Origin: Gymnothorax reevesii
Taxonomy: Eukaryota; Chordata; Actinopteri; Anguilliformes; Muraenidae
Direction: 5' to 3'
Length of the DNA stretch: 64,000 bases
Assembly: GCA_029721435.1 (NCBI GenBank)
Contig: CM056573.1
Span: 97,173,947-97,237,946 of the forward strand
This document shows, piece after piece, positions 1-11,095 of the stretch. The notes below the pieces were generated by a model. The model was given only the letters and a program-made list of their open reading frames with translations, was not told the DNA's origin and made no database searches. How positions within the stretch are numbered: the first letter of the stretch is position 1; every line of letters starts with the position of its first letter. Made by a program: the position numbers and the translations under genes.

Positions 1-49
1 CAATGTGTGCATTGTATTTAATTATGGCACAAATCACCCTCCATAGAAA

Positions 50-1467
50 ACATGTTATATCTGTAACAAAAATTATACTTTCTCATAATACAGGCCCCTT
101 AAAAATGGAAAAAATCTGACAAGGTCTACCAGAAAACAAATTAGATCAGTGAAAAAAGCCAGGTCTAATTGATATATGTACCAATTATGAAGTTGATGCT
201 CTGAAGAAAACTATTTTATTCAAGATCTTGAATATAGAAGGTTTTATAACATATGAAAATGCCATACACAAAGTTACATCGCACATGCTACATCATTATT
301 AATTCAATTCTCTTGACTATATATATGTATATTTAGGGTATTTGCAAATATGATAAATGATTTACAAATCTCACAAAAGTCAATTACACAAATTTAATTC
401 TATTTATGTAGAATTAGCATGTCTATTTGAAGCGTTTGAATTACTGGTCAATATCTTTAGCCACACCAGACAGAACTACATATTGTCTACCACTTGATGT
501 GATTAGTGCATCTATGATTTCATGATGTGTATCAGTGGAACCCAACAGATATCTTCTCTTCTGCAATTGCAACTGCATTCTTTACATTACATTACATTAC
601 AGGCTCTTAGCAGACGCTCTTATCCAGAGCGACGTTCAAAAGTGCACAAGAACAGTACAAAAGTGCAGACCTCCTAGGAGACAAGTACAAGTGCTAACAG
701 TCAGTGACAGAACATGTTCCATTGTTACAGTGCAACAAAGGGGCAGAGTCAAGTGTAAGAAAAGGGCAATAAAATAAAAATAAGTGCAATAAAAGGGCAA
801 CAGGTCAAGTGTAACAAAGGGGCAGGAAAATCAAGTAAACTGACAAAATGGGGTGCAAAAAAAATGAAGGGAAACCAAATCAAGCTGTAACAAGCCGGAA
901 GTAAGGTAAACAGAATTAAGTGCAACAAATCAAGGGATGTGGGGACAGGATTCAGGGCAGTGGAGCAGGGGAAAGGTGGAGCCTGAAGAGGTGGGTTTTC
1001 AGGCGGGTTTTCTTTAGTTTTAGCCCTGCGTTTATGTGTAGCTACTCCCCTGGTTTTTTAACTTGTTTATTTTGATTTTATAAGTCTACTAAAATCCTTA
1101 AAGCTTTTTTTCAGCCTGTGCATTTGGGTCCTTTACTTTCTTTCAGGCCCATGGTCCTAGCTCCCGCCGAATTGCAGTATTCATCCGGTGGGAGCAAATC
1201 CATGACAATGTAACCTTGTGAATGGCATTTTCGCATGTCATAAAACCTTCTACATTCAACAGTTTGAATAAAGCATCACAGCATCAACTTCATATTTGGT
1301 ACATATAGCAATTAGACCTTGCTCTTTTCACTGAATTAATTTGTTTTCTGGTAGACCTGGTCAGATTTTTGCTATAAGCTTTCAAAATACAGACGCAACA
1401 AGCTTTTTCCATATTAAGGGGCCTATATGAGAGAAAGTATAATTTTTGTTACAGATATAACATGTTT
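50..1467. repeat. Foldback-type repeat with ~240-260 bp inverted arms
   Basis: The left arm (about 50-288) reappears as its reverse complement in the right arm (about 1207-1467). For example, the left arm contains TGTAACAAAAATTATACTTT and the right arm contains AAAGTATAATTTTTGTTACA. The arms differ by scattered substitutions and small gaps. The 900-bp loop holds another teleost repeat (570-1010) and a T-rich stretch. This could be a foldback or MITE-like element with a nested insertion, or two oppositely oriented copies of one family. It sits in RAB15 intron 3. Confidence 0.7.
570..1010 (+). repeat. Teleost interspersed repeat (AGCAGACGCT...TATCCAGAGC type)
   Basis: Begins with a short TTACA tandem run and then the fish-wide motif TAGCAGACGCTCTTATCCAG AGCGAC, followed by repeated GTGCAA and GGGGCA phrases. 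I recognise this start from many teleost genomes but do not know the formal family name. The open frame at 535-777 lies in this repeat and is not a gene. Confidence 0.65.
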
Positions 1468-2039
1468 TCCTGATACTACTATATGTCTCATATACTAAAA
1501 AGAATCAAACATCTGGTGCCATTAAATCTAAACATACAGAGAGCCAAAAGTGCAACCATGAACAAACGCGCATTCCAGGAAGCCATATTTGGCATGCCAT
1601 AAATCTGCAAATATGTCACATACAAAGCTCTCCTTCTGTGTACAGAGCCTTATTATATCAAAAAATTGTGTGTGAAAATTTGAATCATTTAGTGTGCACA
1701 GTCCAAAAGTTATTAGCCATCAAACTATGGATGTTTGATTGTAGTACTTGTTTTTATGCTAAATATGGGGCCACGTCCCTTTTTGAAGGCTTAATACCTC
1801 AAAAGCTAGTGGAGATATTGGCCTAAAATTTTGCAGAGCAGTTATTGGCAACAAGGACATTAAAATGAAAAAATATGAACAAAATCTGAGATGGTCAGTC
1901 GGGAACTTTCTCTGAAATCTGGTGATTTGGCACAAAATTACCGAGAATCAATATAAGTGGCAGGAGGACTGACTGGTGACTGTCAGTCCAAATGAGAGTT
2001 ATTTTAACAGTAATACAAATGTGAGTGGCGACAACTCAC
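1468..2039. other. RAB15 intron 3, unassigned AT-rich sequence
   Basis: No gene seen. The stretch 1540-1940 has the style of an old interspersed repeat (it speaks of a degenerate DNA element, with GGGGCCACGTCCC near 1767), but I cannot name it. The short open frame at 1638-1826 has no recognisable similarity. Confidence 0.35.
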
Positions 2040-2100
2040 TTGAGCGCGTCTGTAATACTGCTTGGTGATGGTCTGATATCTCTCTTGCCCAGCTGTATCC
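2040..2100 (-). CDS. RAB15: RAB15 exon 3 (switch II)
   Basis: A 61-bp exon encoding the end of Trp62 and residues 63-82: DTAGQERYQT, ITKQYYRRAQ. It holds the G3 motif DTAGQE of switch II, including the catalytic Gln67. The acceptor TTTTCTAG ends at 2101 and the donor CAA|GTGAGT starts at 2039. The next expected segment (a Rab core reading GIFLVYD or similar) is not visible on the minus strand of 1-2039, so the remaining exons, including the NKxD and SAC motifs and the C-terminal prenylation cysteines, must lie outside the window. Confidence 0.95.
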
Positions 2101-2544
2101 CTAGAAAAGATGGACGAACAAAACTCTAACCCCTACTATAGGAAACAATTTGGAGAACATTGCTACTGATGAAAACCTTGCTACATGTTTAGTCTATTAA
2201 TGAGAATAAAATGAGGGATTTAGGGATCTTGGGTGACTTATACAGATACACAGCATGTTCTTTGAACATCAAAACGCCTCAGAGTCTGGGACCGAATCAT
2301 ACTCAGACAGCATGGACTATAACAGCATTATGGGGCAAAGTACAACAGCTAAAGCAGTTTACCATGGATGGTAACAATCTGCAAGCTATTTCCCTGCTTC
2401 CTGGAGGCTATTCTTTCAAGAATGTCTGAGCAGACCTCTGGGAGTTCAAGTGAAGCAAAGAAAAAGCCTCCTAAAAAAACTGTACAAAAATATCAAATTC
2501 ATGAAAATACAAGATGATTACATCAGGAGTTGTCATTTACTCAC

Positions 2545-2605
2545 CATATCTGTATTCGGACCTTGATTCCATCTATTTCTAGCGTCTTCATTTTGAAATC
2601 GACAC
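2545..2605 (-). CDS. RAB15: RAB15 exon 2 (switch I to interswitch)
   Basis: A 61-bp exon encoding residues 42-61 and the first two bases of Trp62: G-VDFKMKT, LEIDGIKV, RIQIW. The acceptor TTGCAG ends at 2606 and the donor TG|GTGAGT begins at 2544. The phase joins exon 1 exactly: its terminal G plus GT makes Gly42. The VDFK motif and the interswitch strand are diagnostic of the Rab8/10/13/15 group. The exon is too short to stand out as an open reading frame, and the overlapping frame at 2533-2760 is spurious. Intron 2 on its 3' side is only 444 bp (2101-2544), in strong contrast with intron 1. Confidence 0.95.
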
Positions 2606-3903
2606 CTGCAAGAAAATAATAACTGCACCTCAAGGAAGCTGGGGGTATAAAATGGCAATCTTAGAAGAATGGAAGTCATTTTTATAAACGGCCTTTTCTG
2701 AATGGCAACCAGGCAACTGTTCCTACCACATATCTGCTCATCCTGAATTGCTGACATCAAAATACAATTCCGTACCCAACAATTAATTTAATGGCGCATT
2801 ATTCAAATGCATGCATCACTAATCATTATATCTGCCACTTGATGCAGGCACATAATCCTCACAGCTAGGTTGTCCATTAAAGGGTTACAGCAAGATGGCT
2901 GCCTTCCCTCATGCTTTACTTTAACAGTCTCCATGGAAACTGCTTCCAACAGCTTCCTCTTGCAAAACATAAGCAAGCTGCGGTATGCTGAAGGTGATGA
3001 AACGCACACAAACGAGTCTTTCTTCAAGTTTAATATGTTTCCTAAATTTGCAGGACAAGATTAAAGACCTCAACAGAAAACGCTAGGGAAAGCAAAAACT
3101 TTAGTAGGAAAGAAGAAACTTCGTATTCATGTGCATATTTATATAACTTTCCAGGATAAGCATAATTAGAACTTCAATTGACTATCAAAAAAAAAATTCT
3201 TCAAGGTCCAATGATCAAATAGACCCATGAGACACAAATGAGGCAGGCAGCAGTCCACAAAGGAACAAGACACTTGATATTTTGTTGCAGCGCATTATAC
3301 AAGAATAAGAGGTCACAGTCACATGGACAGTTATGCAGGCCTCTCTTTTTCAGGAGCAAATTCACCCTGACATGTTGAAAACCCACTCTGAGCTGTAGAG
3401 TAGCATTATACCCTGAGGCTGAGACCGACAATAAAATGAAAAAAAAAAAATCCTGTTTTTCTTTGCTTGTAAGAGGTGGGGGTTGCCTGGATACACACTG
3501 ACCAGAGCCAAATGCAGCAGTTTGCTGCGTGAGCAGCAGCAATACCATAAATCATGGACCTTCCCTAACGCTGACTGAATCAGCATTATACAGTGCAGCA
3601 GCATCCTGGGATCAAGCAGTATGTGCACTCACATAAACATGAGGGTATGAAAACTAAAATCTACAGTGACACTGCAGTTCCACAACAGCAGTGGTCAGCT
3701 GATGTCAGCTGTGACCACAAAAATACAAAAGTGGGAGGAGGAGAAGCACCCTTAATGAAAATAGTTTTAAACTTCTTCAAAATTGTATGCTTACCCGTGT
3801 TTAAAAACAGTCATTACTTCATCCACAACTGATTCCATAAATTGTCACAGCTCATTAAACCATGCATATGGAAGAATTTTCATTACAGAAAAGAGACTGG
3901 AAA
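2606..3903. other. RAB15 intron 1, 3'-most part, no recognised element
   Basis: Starts with the polypyrimidine tract and acceptor of exon 2. The rest shows only A-runs (3187-3198, 3438-3450) and short meaningless open frames on both strands. I see nothing here to support a gene or a named repeat. Confidence 0.4.
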
Positions 3904-4563
3904 CAAGAGGCCTGTCGGCCTGGAGAGCTCCGCTGAGGATGAGTGAAATGTCCATGTCATAACTTAATTTCAGAAATTCTTGAAAACTATTGTAACAGAT
4001 GACACATTTAGTAACCAGAATATGCTGTGAACCAGTTTGGTGTCTCAATTTCCAATATTCCACACTGTAATGCTAGAGTTATTTTGTCCATTCATTCAGA
4101 TGATACAAAAGCTACATTATCCTAAAATAAAAGTACTGAGATCATGCAAAGGTATCCCGTAGGGATGTGACCTTGCAGCTCTGTTCAGTGTGATATTCAC
4201 AGACACCATGGGCCCAGCCTTTGCATGCCCCAGGATCTGTCAGGCCAATACTGACAATGTTATTCACAAGCTCTGACCTAATGTGTATGGGGGGGTGGGG
4301 GCGAGGGGTTATTTGTTGGTTGTTAGTATTGCTTGCTGGTAAGATGACAGAAAACAGAAATAAATTATTGCAATTTGTAGTGTGATTCTATTGTTTCACT
4401 ACATAAATTGAGACACCAAACTGGCTCCCAGCATATTCTGGTTACCAAATGTGTCATGTGTTCTCATATTGCAACAGTTTTCAAGGATTTCTAAAATTAA
4501 GTTATGACATGAAGATTTCAGTCATCCACAGTAGAGCTCTCTAGGCTGACAGGCCTCTTGTTG
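3904..4563. repeat. Inverted repeat, ~160-bp arms
   Basis: The arm 3904-4060 and the arm 4400-4563 are reverse complements. For example, CAAGAGGCCTGTC near 3904 matches GACAGGCCTCTTG ending at 4561, and CAGTTTGGTGTCTCAATT near 4032 matches AATTGAGACACCAAACTG near 4407. The 340-bp spacer includes a G-rich tract (4290-4312). This fits a non-autonomous DNA element or foldback sequence. No clear target duplication was found. Confidence 0.7.
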
Positions 4564-4903
4564 ATATATTAATGAAACACTGAAAAAATTGGCACAAACA
4601 CTGTTTTTCTAAGTCCAAAATGCTGAATTTCTCAAAAACCCGGATCGTAGAATTTTCACATTTTCGCAGGGGATCATCAGAGCATCATGAAGGAAGGCTC
4701 ACAACAAATCATACAAAAAGTTATCAGACAGTTTTTGAGATATTAATGCAAGACTGAAAAAATGAGCACGAACACTGATTTTCTACGTTCAAAATGCTGA
4801 ATTTCTAAAAAACCAGGATGTAGAATTTTCTCATTTTCACCGTGAATATTAAGAATATCGTAAGGAAGGCTCGCACCAAATTAGAAAGACTGTTTTTGAG
4901 ATA
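4563..4903 (+). repeat. Tandem dimer, units of ~176 and ~161 bp
   Basis: Two imperfect head-to-tail copies, 4563-4738 and 4739-4899, each with GATAT..TTAATG, CTGAAAAAAT, CAAAATGCTGAATTTCT, GTAGAATTTT and AAGGAAGGCTC in that order. A third copy breaks off after GATATT at 4900. It directly abuts the inverted repeat on its left and runs into a GACAGACAGACAG segment (4926-4948), a combination typical of fish interspersed repeats. Confidence 0.75.
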
Positions 4904-5530
4904 TTAGAATTTGAAGTGAAATGCTGGACAGACAGACAGATAGACAGTGCCGGACGACTCGGCATTAGAAAAGCTCTGCTGACTGCTGACTATCATCACA
5001 GTGGAGCTAATTAAAATGTAACTACAAAAACCATTTCCAAAATTGTTTTCAAAGTGCATTCAAGCATGGTAGATGAGTTAACATCTAGTTATCCAGGTTA
5101 TAGGGCAAAATTTCATTAAATAACTGAATATCAAAATAAAATATTAATTTTTAAAAAATCAGTTGATCCAGAGCTGGTTTTGGCTTCACAAACTTAATAG
5201 AAATTTACTCCATTTACAATACCATCACATTCCATGGCTTACCAAAAGTGACTGTTTCTATGATTGTAAATGCATGGGAATCCTATGGAAAACACTGGTA
5301 TGCACATTTGCGCTGCAGGAAAAGATCAGAGGTAAGAGAGGAAACAGCAAGCAGGATCATTAAAATGAGAATACTACACGAACTGGACATAAATGCAAGA
5401 GTGCTACACAGACAACATGACACCAGCATTTGATGAGTAAATGTCAGACATCCGTCTGAACACGGGAATGAATTCAAAATGAGCGCTGTCATTTTTGTTA
5501 ATTTTTCTCCTAAGCACAGGGGTTGGTGCA
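4904..5530. other. Intronic sequence, no recognised element
   Basis: After a short GACA microsatellite (4926-4948) there is only AT-rich sequence with small open frames that resemble nothing I know. Confidence 0.4.
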
Positions 5531-5565
<35 letters not shown>

Positions 5566-5577
5566 GTAATAATGATA
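5531..5577 (+). repeat. (TAA)n microsatellite at the 5' border of the LINE
   Basis: About twelve AAT/TAA triplets with one GTAA interruption near the end. The apparent polyisoleucine and polytyrosine open frames on both strands here are artefacts of this repeat. It abuts the 5' end of the R4/Dong-type LINE, a lineage for which insertion into TAA repeats is documented (Dong of Bombyx). Confidence 0.9.
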
Positions 5578-7075
5578 AATGGGCAGTGGGGTAGGACAGG
5601 TTGGAACCTTAGCCAACCACGGGAAATTGGATACTCCCACCCACCAGAGTCTGGGGTGGCACCTTTGGCAAGTGCCAGCAACCCCCTAGCCACCCTTGTT
5701 GGGGTCACAATTCCACCTAATGAAACTTCATAATACGAGAATGTCATACCGCATCGGTCGTCGCGCGGGTGAACAAGGACCGCGTCCCTCAGCGGGGGAC
5801 CAGGCTGAGGTCGAAAAGTAGGCTACTGGAACAAACTCTCCCACTGAAACACTACAGGACACCCCCGCCGAGGTCAACCCTCACAGGGGCCCTCAAGCTA
5901 CATCCTACCAAAATCCCACAAAAGAAACAAGACAGAAATAGACAAGGGACGAGTATAAGCTGGTTATGGAAGCCTACTACATGGCTCTGAATAACCCTTC
6001 TGAGACTACTACCACTAAAACTGCTTAACAACATAACATATGGCGGAACAGAAATCCTACCACTCGTCTTAACTTAGATGCAAACGAACTTGCTAATGTC
6101 CGAAGGGATATTATTAAGAATAAATGGCTCACTGATGTAGAACTCTAAAACATCCAAGAAAAGACAAGGCAGATCCCAAGCTCCAGAGAGGATCTAAATA
6201 GCTTAGAAACTACACACAGAGATCTTGATAGCCAGGAGGTCTACGAGACAATTGAGGAGCGGAAGCATCTATCAGACTCATCAGAGAGAATTAAATACAG
6301 TGAAACGCTTGAAATAAAGATGTCCATCCTGCAGAAATGGGAAGTTACGAAGGAACTCCCTGTGAACCACAGACCACCAATACCAAAAATAATGTACTAC
6401 CACCGAGCTAAAGACCTCCTCAGACTTGCAAATAATGCCATCACTGAAATCAAAAAACAGATGAACACCCCACTCAGCCTAACTGAAGCAATCAGCTTAT
6501 TTATACTGCAACAACTATCGCAGAAAAATTGGGGAAAAGAACACTCAGGCCCAGTACACAAAAGAGAAGAGAGCCCACTTGGAAAGTGAAATTAAGAACG
6601 GAAATGACAAAACTCAGAAGAGACCTTTCCATCCTTCATGAACTTGATAAAGGCACACACATAAAGCCACAGAAAAGAATACACTTAGAACGGAAGTTGA
6701 ATATCAGGAAGAAAGAAGACCTTCCCATAGCCAAAGAAATACTCAAACAGAAGATCAAAGCTAAAGCACAGAGGCTGAAGCGATTTGAAAAGAGAAGTGC
6801 CTTTTTCCACTAAAATAAGCTCTATAAAGAAAATGCAGAGGTTCCTCCGTGAGCTGGGAAACAAGCAGATTGATGACAACCACTCTGGAAATTGAAGAGT
6901 TCTGGGCAAATATCTGGGAGAGCAACAAAGAACACAATAAGGAAGCAACATGGATTGAACAACAGGAAAATGCCAACAAAGATCTGGAAGGGCAGGGGTG
7001 GATAGATATCACCCTACACAAAACCGTGTCAGCCATTAAAAGGACAAGCAATCGGAAAGCCCCTGGCAAAGATGT

Positions 7076-8425
7076 GTCACCGATTTCTGGATAAAGAATT
7101 TACATGCTCTACATGAAGACCTAGCAAAGGGGTCAAACAAAATTTTTAAAGACCCACAAAGCTGCCCTACATGGCTTACCGAAGGTATCACCTACCTGCT
7201 CCCTAAGTCAGAAGATACTAAACTCCCACAGAACTACAGACCCATCACCTGTCTACCAACAATGTATAAGGTCCTCACATCTATCATCGCCAACAGAACA
7301 TACCAATACCTCGAAGAAAACAACCTGCTACCAGCCGAGCAGAAAGGGTGCAGACGAGGAAGCTATGGATGCAGGTATCAACTTCTGATTAATAAGATGG
7401 TGATCGAGGAAGCAAAATCATGAAAGAAAAACTTATCCATGGCTTGGATTGACTATCAGAAAGCCTTCGATAGCATTCCCCACTCCTGGATAAGGAAGAC
7501 ACTTTAAATGTACAAAGTCTGTCCAACTACAACAAAGTTCATCACTGAGAATATGACATCTTGGAAAACAACTCTGCAACTCAATCACCGTAATGGGTCA
7601 ATCTTGTCAAGGCAGATTGAAATTAATTGAGGCATTTTCCGGGGGGACTCTCTATCACCTTTGCTGTTCTGCATTGCACCCTCTCCCCTAAGCTCCCTGC
7701 TCAATAACAGCAGCTATGAATATATGTCCAACTATGGCAGTCTAAATCATCTTTTGTTTATGGATGACCTGAAAACCTTTGCCAAGAATGATGATCAACA
7801 GCTAGGTCTCCTTACCATCGTGCATACATTCAGCAGGGACATACAGATGGAGTTTGGCCTTGAAAAGTGTGCCACCTTTAAAAGAGGTCAACTCACCTGC
7901 ACCAACAACATCCACATTGACAATTCTATCACCATTAAAGAACTGGAGCAATACCTCGGAGTACATGAGGGAGATGGCATCCAGCACGCAAAAATGAAGG
8001 AGAAGATACGGAAAGAATACTATAGAAGGATCAGGCTGATACTAAAAAGTGAACGTAATGCTAAGAACAAAACTCAGGCCACTAACACCTTAGCACTACC
8101 TGTCGTTACATACAGCTTTAACATCATCAACTGGAAATTGTCTGATATCAAGAAATTAGACACCAAGACCAGAAAGTTGCTGACTATGGGTAAAATGCAC
8201 CATCCCAAAGCGGATCTGGACAAGTTGTACCAACCTAGGGAAAAAGGTGGACGAGGCCTTACCCAAGTAGAGTTGAATTACAAGACCACCACCATTGGCC
8301 TGGCAGCATACCTGGCATCAATCAATGATCAACTTCTTCATTTCGTCCAACAACACAAAAGCAAAAAGAAACTTTATTCCATCCTTAAGGAAGCTGCAAA
8401 ATTCAAAAAGGAACTTGATTTCTAA
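7076..8425 (+). pseudogene. R4/Dong-type reverse transcriptase, broken
   Basis: One reading frame contains the RT motifs in order: NYRPITCLPT (7232), AEQKGCRRGSYGC, WIDYQKAFDSIPHSW (7445, with the first catalytic Asp), GIFRGDSLSPLLF (about 7630) and FMDDLK (about 7757, the usual Y/FxDD box). Three in-frame stops interrupt this frame (about 7422, 7504 and 7628). The upstream segment ending KAPGKD (7094) is in another frame, implying a frameshift near 7075. From 7661 to 8425 the frame is open for 254 codons, covering the thumb region. The RT copies element RNA at the cleaved target. It is non-functional here because of the stops. Confidence 0.85.
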
Positions 8426-8428
8426 GAG

Positions 8429-9209
8429 ATGCCACCTGAAGATGATGAGGCAGCAACACTGTATGCAAAGAGAGTGAAGACAGCTGCAAAACACCAAGCT
8501 CTTCAACAACTACTAACAAACTGGGAAGGAAAAGCATTGCATGGAAGGTACCCGTCACGACTTAAAGAAGCTGACATTGATATGAAGGAAATAAACCAAT
8601 GGCTCAAATCCTCTGGTCTCAAGGCTGAAACAGAGGGATTCATTGTAGCAGCACAAGATCAATCCCCTCCCCAATGCATACCATCACTACATCATTAAGG
8701 ATGAGACAGACCCGCAATGTTGCATTTGCAACAAATTCCCAGAAAACATCGACCATATTGTCTCAGGTTGCCCAGAACTAGCAAAAATAGAATACATACA
8801 CCGACACAACAAAGTGGCAACCTATGTACATTGGAACATCTGTCAGGAGTATGAAATACAAACAGCAGACAAGTGGTATGAACATAATCCAAAACAGGTA
8901 GAAGAAAAGGACGATATCACCATCCTGTATGATATGCCCATCCATACAGACAGAGAAATCTCTGCAAATTGTCTTGATATTGTCATTAAGAACAACAGAG
9001 ATAGGATATGCACTCTTATCGATATAGCCATCCCCTCCGACAAAAACATCTCTACCAAAGTTTCAGAAAAAGTATCAAAATACAAAGACCAAGAACTTGA
9101 AATTGCAAGAATGTGGCAGATGAAACCCCAAACCGTTCCTGTGGTAGTAGGCGCCTTGGGCATGATCAAAAAAGGCGCAGACAAAGTATTTCACCGGCAT
9201 CCCGGGTAA
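8429..9209 (+). pseudogene. R4/Dong-type C-terminus: zinc knuckle and restriction-like endonuclease
   Basis: Continues the element after the stop at 8423. An open stretch of 89 codons (8429-8698) is followed by a frameshift near 8670. The next frame reads a CCHC knuckle, CCICNKFPENIDHIVSGC (C-x2-C-x8-H-x4-C, around 8719-8772). Then comes a region with LDIVIKNNRDR and LIDIAIPSDKN (8971-9045), matching the D...D core of the restriction-like endonuclease that nicks the target DNA in R2/R4-type elements. The conserved ending PVVVGALGMIKKGADK is also present. The stop codon is at 9207. Confidence 0.8.
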
Positions 9210-9388
9210 CCTAGCCTCAGTGAAATCCAGAAAACCACACTACTTGGGACAGCTAACATCTTACGCAGAGTCCTTTCCTTACAGTCATAAGTGGTGTGGC
9301 TTCCACACAGCACCCCATGGGTGCCTTAGGTCCATGGTTTGGACCCGGCCCCCATGGAGAACAACAGAACCAAATATAGACAACACAT

Positions 9389-9763
9389 AATAATAAAACA
9401 GAGAACACAGAAGAAAATCATTTCACTGAGCTACTCCTGATCTTGGGCCATTATGCAGCATCTCATGCTCTAGCGGCCTGTCATTATGATTAGCATCTTG
9501 GTTCTAACATGCAAAGCACAAAAGTAGGCTTTTCCTGTTTTGGTGACTTTGTCAGCCAGGAACTCGGCTTGCCAAATGAAGGCCTGAGTGATGCCACCGG
9601 CATAATGAAGAGCCATGTTCATAGTACAGTGCTGACTCTCAATACATACAGTAAATTCTACAGCTGCAGTGATAGGCTGCCAAATTCAACAGTGTGTCAG
9701 TTCATGCAGTCTATGCTACTGCCATGAAAGCAGAGGCATGTCATGAGGATTTGCTGTCCCTTG
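9389..9763. other. Intronic sequence, no recognised element
   Basis: Begins with the TAATAATAAA flank of the LINE. The open frame at 9509-9727 shows no similarity I can recognise. Part of it may belong to the decayed Tc1 copy whose end follows. Confidence 0.35.
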
Positions 9764-9770
9764 TTTTGCC

Positions 9771-10135
9771 GACTGGATTGTTGAACAACTTAAGCTGTAC
9801 ATCAAGCAAGAATGGGAAAGAGTTCCACCTGAAAAGCTTCAAAAATTGGTCTCCTCAGTTCCCAAACGTTTACTGAGTGTCGTTAAAAGGAAAGGCAATG
9901 TAACACAGTGGTAAAAAGGCCCCTATGCCAACTTTTTTGCAATGTGTTGCTGCCTTTAAATTCTAAGTTAATGATTATTTGCAAAAAAAAAAAGTTTCTC
10001 AGTTTGAACATTAAACATCTTGTCTTTGCAGTGTATTCAATTGAATATAGGTTGAAAAGGATTTGCAAATCGTTGTATTCTGTTTTTATCTACGATTTAC
10101 ATAACGTGCCAACTTCACTGGTTTAGGGTTTTGTA
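9771..10135 (+). mobile_element. Tc1/mariner remnant: transposase C-terminus and 3' end
   Basis: The frame 9771-9914 reads DWIVEQLKLYIKQEW, then PPEKLQKLVSSVPKRLL and a terminal KGNVTQW stop. This matches the layout of Tc1 transposase ends (EW..IP...LV.S.P.R...V...KG...). The following 220 bp, ending around TTAGGGTTTTGTA at 10135, look like the 3' non-coding part and inverted terminus of a very common fish Tc1-type family. The 5' portion and the catalytic domain are absent or unrecognisable. Confidence 0.65.
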
Positions 10136-11095
10136 CAAAAACGATAGGCAAAAAGTCGTAGTCGATGGGCAAAGCCAATGGTCATACACAGGGCATCCAA
10201 ACACAGAACTCGTGGTCATACAGAAAGACAAAAACAGTACTAGGGCTATGGCAAGAATCAAGGTCAGACTATCCAGTAGAAGCGAAACAATAATCAATGG
10301 CATACGAAGCGCTCCGCACAAAGAAATATTGATCACCGTTCTGACAAGAGCTTTGAGTGAAAAGACTTCTAAAATGCATACAGGAAAGGTCACATGCTAA
10401 ACAGGGATCAGCTGTGGGGAATGAGACTAATTACATCGGGAGAATCACATGAGGGAAACCCTAACCACGAAAATTGGGGAGAGACAAAATACGAACGGGA
10501 ATCACACAAATAGCCTATGACATTTAAACAGCTCCGGTCAAGGAGTTCTACGTGCACAGATAACAAGCGCAGGAGAGTGATTAAGCACGTGCAAGAGATT
10601 CTCGCTGAAGCTCAGGAGAGGACAGCGACAGACAAGGGGCAGAGAATAAAACAGGGCGATTGCAGAGAGGCAATTAGTCTATTAGTAGCAGTGCAACTTT
10701 ACAAATTAAACTAGAGTGCTCATTAGTAAGTTAGTAATCTTATATATACATGGATCAGGTGTGTTTGTAGACTATAATACAAAATACAAATGTTTGTCTT
10801 GTTAGTAATCAGAACAGAAGGGCGAAGAAAGAAAACGAGGCTCGAAGGAATATATTAAACACCGGAATACATTTAAATCACCCGAAGTCAGTGAGCATGC
10901 AGACAGGGAAGACGGACTGAACCAACTAGATCACAAGACAGGGGAGACATGTGCAATGGAACTGAGCATAGAATTAACAAAAAAACCTGAATGTTACAAA
11001 AACCAAAAAGAATAAATAAAAGACAATGATCATGAACACAAAACCAGAACATGACCAACAACCAAAACCATGACAATACACACCTGTCAGGAACA
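10136..11095 (-). mobile_element. LTR fragment related to the LTR at 57077-58325
   Basis: Shares ordered phrases with the better-defined LTR at 57077: CAGCTCCGGT(C/T)AAGGAGT, AACTAATTACAT-like, CACATGAGG, GTTAGTAA, and AAATCACCCGAA. The right end, GTCAGGAACA at 11095, reads TGTTCCTGAC on the minus strand, a plausible LTR start. The left end abuts the Tc1 remnant and has no matching terminus, so the copy is truncated or was interrupted. No coding potential. Confidence 0.6.

Larger units (their letters stand above)
5578..9388 (+). mobile_element. R4/Dong (Rex6-type) non-LTR retrotransposon, decayed
   Basis: A near full-length LINE with a single coding region. It has a 5' leader (5580-5770), a basic N-terminal region, reverse transcriptase (about 7076-8425) and a C-terminal zinc knuckle plus restriction-like endonuclease (8699-9209). 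A 3' tail follows (9210-9388), ending at TAATAATAAA. The restriction-like endonuclease placed after the RT is typical of the R4/Dong/Rex6 lineage and not of L1 or L2. TAA repeats flank both ends. Stops and frameshifts are scattered through the coding region, so it cannot be active. It is antisense to RAB15 and lies in intron 1. Confidence 0.85.

Noticed and set aside
5283..5747. Polytyrosine/polyisoleucine open frames on both strands
   Set aside because: They are translations of the (TAA)n microsatellite at 5531-5577 and the LINE leader, not proteins.
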